NCBI GenBank assembly: GCA_943361925.1
Contig: CALRIT020000001.1
Location: forward strand, 124,001-188,000
Reading direction: 5' to 3'
DNA: 64,000 bases
DNA from: CAISCU01 sp943361925
GTDB taxonomy: Bacteria; Bacteroidota; Bacteroidia; UKL13-3
The notes under the pieces are model-generated. The model was given only the letters and a program-made list of their open reading frames with translations. It had not been told where the DNA came from and did not search any database. How positions within the stretch are numbered: the first letter of the stretch is position 1; the number at the start of each line of letters is the position of its first letter. Positions 45,252-51,567 of this stretch are shown here, one piece after another. The translations under genes were made by a program, and so were the position numbers.

Positions 45252-45779
45252 TTAACAGATATTCAATCCTTTATCTGAATTTCCTGTAAATTGTCGGGCT
45301 TTTTTCAATCGTTCATAGCTTAGAATTGATTCATCATAACCAAATTTCACACAAAAGTCATCCATTAACTTCTTAACTGAGTAGTGTCCTTTAGCTTCCT
45401 CATCTCTGGCTTCAATATACATCCATACTGCCTGATAGATCAACTTGGTTACAAAATTATTAAAATCAACAGTATCTGTAGGACTCAATACCATACCTCT
45501 ATGGCACATTACACTTTCACTCAATTCAATAATAACATTACAAGGGTATGGTTTATACCTTTTATCCTGCTCATTGCATGGGTTTTCAATGCATTTATAA
45601 AAATGCCTACCGGCTGTAGTTGTTCTATCTAGGCAAACAATCTTGTCTTTTGATTTGCTGAAATTCTTTTCAAGATAAAACTTAACCAGTGGACTTACTT
45701 CAATAGAAACTTTGAAGCTAAGTTTTTTTGGAACTGCCTGAGCAGCATTTGTACGGATTGCAATTTTTGTTTCATTCAT
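45252..45779 (-). CDS. hypothetical phage protein at the early/late junction
   Basis: The 175-aa protein has several Cys and His residues (HFYKCIENPCNEQDKRY, SVMCHRGMV) and a helical C-terminus (YSVKKLMDDFCVKFGYDES). No family recognised. It is the first gene after the repeat-rich non-coding region and precedes the late units, a usual location for a late-gene regulator. It has a host-type promoter ending 4 nt before its ATG. Confidence 0.55.
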   Translation of the reverse strand: MNETKIAIRTNAAQAVPKKLSFKVSIEVSPLVKFYLEKNFSKSKDKIVCLDRTTTAGRHFYKCIENPCNEQDKRYKPYPCNVIIELSESVMCHRGMVLSPTDTVDFNNFVTKLIYQAVWMYIEARDEEAKGHYSVKKLMDDFCVKFGYDESILSYERLKKARQFTGNSDKGLNIC

Positions 45780-45783
45780 ATTT

Positions 45784-45817
45784 CAAATTTAGGAGGATGT
45801 GAAGCTAAGTTTACAAA
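45784..45817 (-). promoter_or_regulatory. promoter of the early/late junction gene
   Basis: Minus strand: TTTG (45817-45814), 22 nt, TAAATTTG (45791-45784, perfect TAnnTTTG), then 4 nt to ATG 45779. There is no GTCCC at the late-promoter position. The spacer is slightly longer than usual. Confidence 0.5.
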
Positions 45818-45947
45818 AATGGGTAATAAGTAATTCACATTTTGTTTTGCTTTTTCCAGAACAGAAGATTTTAAGTAGTAGAGTTTAAAAACTATAAAAT
45901 TTTTTTTTCAATGAATTCTCAGCGACTTGGCGTTTTTACCCTCTCTC

Positions 45948-46299
45948 TGTTACATTTTATTTTATTTATTTAATAATCAATAAAATAAATATGTAACAAA
46001 GGATGTAACAAAATGTAACAGAAAGTAACAAAGTGTAACAAAAAACACTCATAAAATGCTCTGTTACATATCTTGTTACAATCTGTTACATTCAATCCCA
46101 ATAAGGGTTTTAATGCCATTTTGTCAAAAAATGTAACAGCAGTTGTAGCAGTTCAATAGAATTTCCAAAAAAGTAAAAAAACATACCAAAAGCCAATTTT
46201 CGCGCAAAAATTTCGGCACGAATACTGCTACTACTCCCAAAACTTCAAGCCCGAAAAACTCAAAACATTGATTTACAAATGTGTAACATAAATGTAACA
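45948..46299. repeat. TGTAACA repeat cluster with AT-rich flank (candidate origin or operator)
   Basis: In an otherwise non-coding region (45818-46322), TGTAACA occurs in forward orientation at 45992, 46004, 46014, 46034, 46132, 46282 and 46293, and as TGTTACA at 45948, 46062, 46074 and 46084; AGTAACA at 46024 and TGTAGCA at 46144 are near-copies. The forward group 46004-46034 has exact 10-bp spacing, and the reverse group is spaced 12 and 10 bp. A nearly pure A/T stretch (45955-45991) lies beside it. The pattern suits iterons of a replication origin or a cooperative binding site. Confidence 0.65.
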
Positions 46300-46322
46300 G
46301 CTTTGTGAACCCATTTTTAGGC

Positions 46323-46352
46323 AACAAAAAAGGCTCCTGGTATGGAGCCTTT
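46323..46352 (-). terminator. terminator of the early/modification transcript
   Basis: AAAGGCTCC and GGAGCCTTT form a perfect stem with a 6-nt loop, followed on the minus strand by a T-run. It lies just after the last integron-type cassette. Confidence 0.85.
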
Positions 46353-46374
46353 AATCTTTTAAAGCAATAAGTTA

Positions 46375-46457
46375 AAATAACTTATTATAGTTCGCATATC
46401 TATCACATAAGATTGTTGTATATGCGAATAAACATAACGCCAATAAATGAGTTATAG
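46375..46457 (-). other. attC-like site 5 (end of DUF5131 cassette, weak)
   Basis: Minus strand: R'' is CCTATAAC (46456-46449), containing the TAA stop codon of DUF5131; a perfect inner palindrome TTCGCATAT/ATATGCGAA lies at 46391-46399 and 46420-46428; R' is GTTATTT (46381-46375). The spacers are unequal, so the distal end is uncertain and perhaps degenerate. Confidence 0.5.
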
Positions 46458-47234
46458 GCAAGCACTGCCGACTTGCATCAACGGAAATTCACGTATCTGT
46501 AACTCGTTTGGAATTGCCTGTATTTTATCAATTTGCTTAAAGAAGTAAGGTATATTTTGTTCTTTACACATTCGCTTCATATCATAAGCCCATTGCATCT
46601 GAAATTCTCTTTTATTGTGTCCGCTTTCACCACCTTGAATAACCCAACCTATATAAGTCAAATCAATTGCCCATATATCTCCTACTTGTGGCTCAATTGA
46701 TAAAAACAAATTGTTGCCTTTATAGCTCACTAATCGGTTTCTGTAAATGTTTGCTGTTTCTTGATTACTAATTGAAGTTCCAAACCATACATTTTTAGGT
46801 GCATTGGTTATCCAAGTTGTAGGTACATTTAAAGCAATGTTTTCAGGTCTTTTTGTAAGGAAAAGGAAAATCAAATTATTGTAGTCGCCTTTTGATATTT
46901 TACTAAATAATCTAAACCTCAAATCGTTTGTGGTTTCATATTCTTCTGTTGGATTAGTTAAAAGTTTACTATCCTCAAAAATATCCATCATTGAGCCGCA
47001 AAATATTTTCAATAATTTGTTTTCACTTTCAGCCTGCTTTTGGTATTTATCCAAATCACTGAAAGCCGATTTAATTCTTTGTCGTGGTTGTTTTTCGCCC
47101 CACAAATTCTTTTTGTATCGTGTATCTGAAAAATATTCAGCATAACAATTTTTGCATCCTGTATGCACTTTTGAACAACCCCACCATAAATTAACGGTGT
47201 GGTCTGTCCATTCTATTTTACTGTTTTCTGCCAT
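46452..47234 (-). CDS. DUF5131 (phage Gp37/Gp68-like) protein, cassette gene
   Basis: The 260-aa protein begins KIEWTDHTVNLWWGCSKVHT and has a Cys cluster (GCSKVHTGCKNCYAEYF) suggesting a radical-SAM-like iron-sulfur centre, as in the DUF5131 family found in phages. The biochemical activity of the family is unknown to me. It is the sole gene of cassette 46381-47280, and its TAA stop lies in its R'' box. Confidence 0.8.
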   Translation of the reverse strand: MAENSKIEWTDHTVNLWWGCSKVHTGCKNCYAEYFSDTRYKKNLWGEKQPRQRIKSAFSDLDKYQKQAESENKLLKIFCGSMMDIFEDSKLLTNPTEEYETTNDLRFRLFSKISKGDYNNLIFLFLTKRPENIALNVPTTWITNAPKNVWFGTSISNQETANIYRNRLVSYKGNNLFLSIEPQVGDIWAIDLTYIGWVIQGGESGHNKREFQMQWAYDMKRMCKEQNIPYFFKQIDKIQAIPNELQIREFPLMQVGSACL

Positions 47235-47274
47235 TTGTTTGAATTCTTAATTTGTTTAATGAAGCCTTGCCTGC

Positions 47275-47353
47275 CTATAACATCACCTAAACGAAAGCGG
47301 GCGAAAGTATTCTACCGATAGGCCCGCCTTCGTTTAGCTGCATTACGTTATGC
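47275..47353 (-). other. attC-like site 4
   Basis: Minus strand: R'' GCATAAC (47353-47347), then arms CTAAACGAAGGCGGGC and GCCCGCTTTCGTTTAG, which pair over 16 positions with one mismatch, then R' GTTATAG (47281-47275). It shares the segment after R'' (GTAATGCAGCTA) with site 1. Confidence 0.8.
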
Positions 47354-47359
47354 GAGATG

Positions 47360-48268
47360 CTAAGACCCGCACTCCGAAAAAACTTCACAACTTTCACCAC
47401 CGACTAAATCCAATTCTAATTGCTGATTTTCGACTGGAAATATTATCGCATCATCATTTACAGACCCAACAAATGTTTTTGACTGTTCTATAATTTCAAA
47501 AGCCGACCTATCCCCTCGAAAAAATCTTCTTGGCAATTTCAACTCCTTACCTCTTTCAATCAATCGTTTTTTTACGTTTTCAGAAATAAAGTTTTCATAT
47601 TTCTGTTCCATTTTTGCAGGAAAATCAAAAGCCGCTTCATTTTCTTTAGCAATTGTGAATAGTTTTTTATCTGCCTTTTTCCAGCACCATTTGCAATTTC
47701 CTTGATAACCTTTCAAGTCCAATCTAAAAGGCTGTTGCGACCAAAATAAATTAATCATTGGCTTTGTCATTGGTATCAATTTTGTATCAATTAATGGGTA
47801 AATAATGCCAATCTCCTTTGCTCTTGAGTTCATTCTATCGGCTTCATCTTTTCTAATTCCAATTGCCAATAAATATTTTGATTTACCCCAAATGCTTTTA
47901 GTGTATGAAGTTATTGGGCGTTCTTTCAATTCCCTTGTGCAAATACTCATATTTTGATTGGGTATTCCAAATTTTGCTATTGCGGCTTCAAATGGCTCTC
48001 CATTTCTTGAACATTCTTCAATTGAAACTACTTTGTGTTTTGTTCCTTTTCTAAATTCTGGATTTACAACCGCTTCAACCGCAACTACTGGAAATCCAAA
48101 ATAGTTACTGCATTTTTTTACAAAGTCTAAAGTTTCTTCATTCTCTTGTCCTGTGTTTGCAAAAACAAACAACATTTCATATTTATCTTGGCAATGTTTC
48201 CAAAGCCATTGAGCCATAAAAGCTGATGTTTCGCCACCTGAAAAACTTACTAATAATTTTTGTTTCAT
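47360..48268 (-). CDS. PAPS-reductase-like PP-loop protein, cassette gene
   Basis: The ~302-aa protein has the PP-loop KLLVSFSGGETSAFMAQW near the N-terminus and a Cys-rich segment (GYQGNCKWCWKKADK). This family includes PAPS reductases and DndC-like DNA sulfur-modification enzymes; the catalytic CGLH motif of true PAPS reductases is not visible. The frame extends to 48367, but those codons lie in attC site 3, so ATG 48268 is preferred. Sole gene of cassette 47281-48306, next to methyltransferase cassettes, so nucleic-acid modification is plausible. Confidence 0.75.
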   Translation of the reverse strand: MKQKLLVSFSGGETSAFMAQWLWKHCQDKYEMLFVFANTGQENEETLDFVKKCSNYFGFPVVAVEAVVNPEFRKGTKHKVVSIEECSRNGEPFEAAIAKFGIPNQNMSICTRELKERPITSYTKSIWGKSKYLLAIGIRKDEADRMNSRAKEIGIIYPLIDTKLIPMTKPMINLFWSQQPFRLDLKGYQGNCKWCWKKADKKLFTIAKENEAAFDFPAKMEQKYENFISENVKKRLIERGKELKLPRRFFRGDRSAFEIIEQSKTFVGSVNDDAIIFPVENQQLELDLVGGESCEVFSECGS

Positions 48269-48300
48269 AATTCTATTTTTAAATTCGTGAAAAGCACCTC

Positions 48301-48385
48301 GCATAACAGCACATTTGCAAAACCCAATTTTACCAACCCACAAGCCCGACAAAATTGGGCTTCGCAAATCTGCAACTCGTTAGGC
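48301..48385 (-). other. attC-like site 3
   Basis: Minus strand: R'' GCCTAAC (48385-48379) containing the TAA stop of the Dam-like gene; inverted arms with paired ATTTGC and CCCAATTTT blocks; R' GTTATGC (48307-48301). Total 85 bp. R'' and R' differ, as expected when each comes from a different cassette. Confidence 0.85.
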
Positions 48386-48832
48386 GACATTATTTTTTTT
48401 CCCACCGCACCCGAAAACAACGATCATACTATCGTGCATTGGGGCTTTATCATTTACTAATTCTCCTTTGGTATTTACTCCAACAAATTTTACTCTACCT
48501 TTTACAAATCGGATCTCGTTTGCGTTTGGCTGTATTGCCTCGTGAAATAATTTTGTAGAAGTTGATACAGGCAATAGCATTACACACAACTTGCCCTTTT
48601 TTGCTTCATCAATGGCTTTCATTACAAACGCCTCTTTTAAGTTTCTGCTGTATGGTGGGTTTATAAAGTTTCTTTGCCCCCATTCAATCAGTAAGCCATC
48701 TTTATCAGGCGTTATTTCATTCTCGTTTAAAGGGCAAGGATCAAAGTCAAACGCAAACTCGGCATTTAGTTTGTCGTAAAATTCTTTTGGAGTAGCCCAA
48801 TTATCACTATGGTTTAAATTTCTGTTTTTCAT
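48380..48832 (-). CDS. phage Dam-like N6-adenine methyltransferase, cassette gene
   Basis: The 150-aa protein resembles the phage DNA N-6-adenine methyltransferase (Dam) family: DNWATPKEFYDKLNAEFAFD, FDPCPLN and the catalytic NPPYS (FINPPYSRNLKEA). It would methylate adenine, perhaps protecting phage DNA from restriction. Sole gene of cassette 48307-48891, with its TAA stop within the R'' box. Confidence 0.85.
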   Translation of the reverse strand: MKNRNLNHSDNWATPKEFYDKLNAEFAFDFDPCPLNENEITPDKDGLLIEWGQRNFINPPYSRNLKEAFVMKAIDEAKKGKLCVMLLPVSTSTKLFHEAIQPNANEIRFVKGRVKFVGVNTKGELVNDKAPMHDSMIVVFGCGGKKNNVA

Positions 48833-48885
48833 TTTCGTTTCTAATTAATATTCGTAAATCCCACCGCACAAAAAAAATAACGATC

Positions 48886-48968
48886 GCCTAACACGGGTTT
48901 TGCGGCAGTTTGCCCCTTGCTCAATCCAACGCTTCGCAAACCGATCGCAAAGCCCCAAAACGTTATGC
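48886..48968 (-). other. attC-like site 2
   Basis: Minus strand: R'' GCATAAC (48968-48962) containing the TAA stop of the MT-A70 gene; imperfect arms (GGGGCTTTGCGATCGGTTTG with a matching block near R'); R' GTTAGGC (48892-48886). Total 83 bp. Confidence 0.8.
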
Positions 48969-49583
48969 CTCATGCTTATGAAGCGACTCAAGCTGAATAT
49001 CATTTTCTAATTCATTGCCCCAGATATCCCAACCCTCCCTTTTTTGACGAGCAAACATTTCAAGTTTTAAACCTGGTGAAGTTTGTTCAATCATTTCATA
49101 GAAGTAATTAGGTTTTTTTGAATGCTTAGGCGCTCCATTTTCATAATTGCGCTTTACATTGTGCCAAGTGCTATCAATTGTTTTTAATGCTTTGAGCTTT
49201 CCTTTTTTAGCAAATAACAAGTATTCTGTATTTATTTTAAATGTACCTCCAAGCCCTCCACCCATCCTGTTTTTTGCCCAGACAATTGTAGTTGAGTATT
49301 CAAAACCCCATGCTTTAATAACTTCAAATGCAAAAGGCAAATGTGAGTTTGTCACCCATAGATATAAATGAGCATCATCTGCAGCAATTTCAGAAACATT
49401 CAATCCTTTTATTTCTTCAATTGTCATTGATGGGTATTCTGTATCCCTGCTTTTATTGGATGAAGGAACAAAAAGTTGCTTCCCATTTTCCATTTTATAA
49501 CCACCTATAGGTCTACCGGCTTTAATTTTCCAAGGAGGGTCAGCATAAATAACATTGTACTTCTTGACTGAGCACGAAGGCAT
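48963..49583 (-). CDS. MT-A70 family N6-adenine methyltransferase, cassette gene
   Basis: The ~206-aa protein has the catalytic DPPW (VIYADPPWKIKAGRP), then DDAHLYLWVTNSHLPFAFEV and a C-terminal KLEMFARQKREGWDIWGNE, typical of the MT-A70 class. ATG 49583 lies inside the R' box (GTTATGCC) at the cassette's first bases; the frame also stays open to ATG 49658, which would add 25 residues encoded by the upstream attC site. Sole gene of cassette 48892-49585. Confidence 0.85.
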   Translation of the reverse strand: MPSCSVKKYNVIYADPPWKIKAGRPIGGYKMENGKQLFVPSSNKSRDTEYPSMTIEEIKGLNVSEIAADDAHLYLWVTNSHLPFAFEVIKAWGFEYSTTIVWAKNRMGGGLGGTFKINTEYLLFAKKGKLKALKTIDSTWHNVKRNYENGAPKHSKKPNYFYEMIEQTSPGLKLEMFARQKREGWDIWGNELENDIQLESLHKHEA

Positions 49584-49712
49584 AACACCACCTACCCGCA
49601 AAAGGGGCTTCATGCTTTCAAATGGTGTTCCTTCGTTGAAATATAAATCTGTTTTCATAATTAAAATTTGTTGTTTAAATCCCCTTCTGCGGGTAGCTGC
49701 ATTACGTTATGC
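49580..49712 (-). other. attC-like site 1 (upstream boundary of the array)
   Basis: Minus strand: R'' GCATAAC (49712-49706), arms CTACCCGCA / TGCGGGTAG plus CCCC/GGGG, a large ~73-nt loop, R' GTTATGC (49586-49580). At 133 bp it is at the long end for attC. It immediately follows the stop codon of the 116-aa gene. Confidence 0.75.
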
Positions 49713-49718
49713 GTAAAA

Positions 49719-50069
49719 TTATTTACGTTTAATTAGCTCTATTGCTTTATTGAACCCATTTTTAAACCCATGCCTTTTAAGGTCATAATCCCGTTGTTTG
49801 CCTTCATCTTCAAAAGCGTTTTTAGGGTATGTAACATCAGCTAATTCTTGCATAGTATCATTACTTGGTAGTTCTATTTCTTCTAACCACCATAAATGTG
49901 TCCAATTAGGAATATTTGCAAATTCACCATAAAATCCACCAAAGTTAAATTTTAAAGAATCGGCTGACTCAATACCAATTCCAGAATTACATTTTGAATT
50001 AACTATGTAATACCCCTCTTTTTCTGGAAGCCTTTCGCTGCACTTTACTTTTCTGAAATATTTACTCAT
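49719..50069 (-). CDS. DUF551-like phage protein
   Basis: The 116-aa protein opens with KVKCSERLPEKEGYYIV, resembling DUF551 proteins common in phages, then WTHLWWLEEIELPS. It stops 7 nt before attC site 1. It overlaps the upstream gene by 4 nt, so it seems to belong to the phage operon rather than to a cassette. Confidence 0.55.
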   Translation of the reverse strand: MSKYFRKVKCSERLPEKEGYYIVNSKCNSGIGIESADSLKFNFGGFYGEFANIPNWTHLWWLEEIELPSNDTMQELADVTYPKNAFEDEGKQRDYDLKRHGFKNGFNKAIELIKRK

Positions 50070-50416
50070 TTTGTTTTTGTTTGTTGTTCTATTTGCAATT
50101 CATGAGTCTCAATTGTATAAAACTCAACAGATGTGTATCCAGTTGGCTCAATGCCTCTTGTTAAGGTGTCAAAAGCTTCATGGGTAATTGAGTGAATCTG
50201 ATATGGCTTACCATTTACCTCAAATACTAAATAATACATCCATAAATCAATTGGGCAATCTGGTGGAAAAAAAGCCTTGCAATAAATTCTTGCAGGATGC
50301 TTAGAGTTTTTTCTAAAATGGGTTTTCTTGAACTCTTTAATTATTCTGCCACAAAAAGATAAATTGAACTCATGGTACTCTTCATCGGAACGAAGAAGGA
50401 ATTTTGGCGGTATCAT
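50066..50416 (-). CDS. hypothetical phage protein
   Basis: The 116-aa protein, coupled by 4-nt overlaps to both neighbours. No recognised family; contains a Cys/Pro-rich centre (YCKAFFPPDCPIDLWMYYL). Confidence 0.55.
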   Translation of the reverse strand: MIPPKFLLRSDEEYHEFNLSFCGRIIKEFKKTHFRKNSKHPARIYCKAFFPPDCPIDLWMYYLVFEVNGKPYQIHSITHEAFDTLTRGIEPTGYTSVEFYTIETHELQIEQQTKTK

Positions 50417-50865
50417 TTTTTTGCTGATTTATCTTCCTCAATAAATAACAAATACATTTTATCACTTGCAGCTATGATATTTTTCATTAAATCATCAATA
50501 GTTTCAGCATAAACATAAGATGGATATGTAATTCCTCTATGTATGGAACCACCTACAACCTCACCTTTTTTATTATATATAAAGCTGTCACATTTAGGAT
50601 GAGATAATTCAGCTAAAAAACCAAGTTTGTTGTATTTATAGAACAATTCAATAATATCAGCAAATGGATGGTCTGCTTCATAATCCTTAACAGTTCTATC
50701 ATTTGCAATTTCAGGAAGTAAATTTTGTAATTCAGATTTATCAATATCATCAAAAAACTCTCTGAATGCTTTATTATCATTACAAGCTGCTACCCAGAAT
50801 AATTTTTCTATTGTAACAGAATGAGTTTGGTTGTCAAATTTTTCAAAATACTTTAAATGATTCAT
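50413..50865 (-). CDS. hypothetical phage protein
   Basis: The 150-aa acidic protein starts at ATG 50865. No recognised family. It is followed by a run of 4-nt overlaps, suggesting translational coupling. Confidence 0.55.
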   Translation of the reverse strand: MNHLKYFEKFDNQTHSVTIEKLFWVAACNDNKAFREFFDDIDKSELQNLLPEIANDRTVKDYEADHPFADIIELFYKYNKLGFLAELSHPKCDSFIYNKKGEVVGGSIHRGITYPSYVYAETIDDLMKNIIAASDKMYLLFIEEDKSAKK

Positions 50866-50902
50866 TTTTATAGCTGTTCAGAACCATGTTCCCGGTTTAA
50901 TT

Positions 50903-51319
50903 TTATAAATAAGGATTAGGACTTAAGGTTGATGCATCAATAGCCTCACCTGATTCAATTAGACCAAAGCAATCAATGTGCTTAGAAGTTAAATAAACAA
51001 TACTTTCGGCAGCTCCTACAATTCCACCTTTAAGCTGTTTAATAGTGCAGGCTTGTCTGTCTTCTAATTCGTTTAAAGAATCGGTTTTTCTAAGGATTGG
51101 TTTTACAGAAACACTATTACATAATATTCCTCTTAATCCTTTTAAATTCTTAGTCCAAAGTATTGATTTATCACCTTTTGAATTAACATTTAAACTTGCT
51201 AATACTCTTAAAGAATCTAATTGAATAATAATTTCTTTGCCAGTATCTTGGTCTTCTGTTCTGTAACTTGCTTTACCAAAGCACCCGATATACAGGTGCG
51301 CTACTTCTTTGAATTTCAT
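50903..51319 (-). CDS. hypothetical phage protein
   Basis: The 138-aa protein contains IGCFGKASYRTEDQDTGKEI and several Cys. No recognised family; it lies 7 nt after the small membrane protein gene. Confidence 0.55.
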   Translation of the reverse strand: MKFKEVAHLYIGCFGKASYRTEDQDTGKEIIIQLDSLRVLASLNVNSKGDKSILWTKNLKGLRGILCNSVSVKPILRKTDSLNELEDRQACTIKQLKGGIVGAAESIVYLTSKHIDCFGLIESGEAIDASTLSPNPYL

Positions 51320-51326
51320 ACCTATA

Positions 51327-51566
51327 CTACTTATTTAATGGAGTATCACGTTTCTTTAAAATAAATCGTTTGTCAGCTATAGTAACATCAACTACTTTTA
51401 ATGATGTATCAGGTGTTAAAATCGTATTAATAATAGCTTGAACAGTGTCAAAAGCTTCATTATAACCTTTACTATTTCCCCTTTTATAGCCTATATTATA
51501 TATTATGTAAGCAAGGGTAATAACCATGAAAATAGTCCATAAGGCGTTGTATAACTTGTTTTTCAT
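51327..51566 (-). CDS. small single-pass membrane protein
   Basis: The 79-aa protein has an N-terminal transmembrane helix (LWTIFMVITLAYIIYNIGY) and a short charged C-terminal domain. One nucleotide separates it from the methyltransferase stop, so it is probably cotranscribed. Function unknown. Confidence 0.55.
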   Translation of the reverse strand: MKNKLYNALWTIFMVITLAYIIYNIGYKRGNSKGYNEAFDTVQAIINTILTPDTSLKVVDVTIADKRFILKKRDTPLNK

Positions 51567-51567
51567 T

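Larger units (their letters stand above)
46375..49712 (-). mobile_element. integron-type cassette array (four cassettes, no integrase)
   Basis: Five attC-like sites separate four genes: MT-A70, Dam-like, PAPS-reductase-like and DUF5131. In every cassette the 5' core (TTRRRY-like) is the exact complement of the R'' box at that cassette's own 3' end, over 7-10 bp, while adjacent cassettes differ: TTATGCC/GGCATAA, TTAGGCG/CGCCTAA, TTATGCGAG/CTCGCATAA and TTATAGGCA/TGCCTATAA. Two stop codons sit exactly within the R'' boxes. No integron integrase or attI is seen, so it is a CALIN-like cluster inside a prophage. Confidence 0.85.

Noticed and set aside
45948..46299. CRISPR-like array
   Set aside because: The repeated unit is only 7 bp, occurs in both orientations and has no unique 30-40 bp spacers; no cas genes are present.
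46124..46327. 67-codon minus-strand frame in the repeat region
   Set aside because: It reads through TGTAACA repeats, is Leu/Phe/Cys-rich without a recognisable pattern, and has no start context or neighbour coupling.
48269..48367. N-terminal extension of the PAPS-reductase-like protein
   Set aside because: The 33 added residues are encoded by attC site 3 and a neighbouring cassette junction; the PP-loop protein starts naturally at 48268.
47275..49712. Intergenic palindromes as ordinary terminators
   Set aside because: They lack T-runs, have long loops, and their ends carry the matched R''/R' boxes; the true terminator of the block is at 46323-46352.
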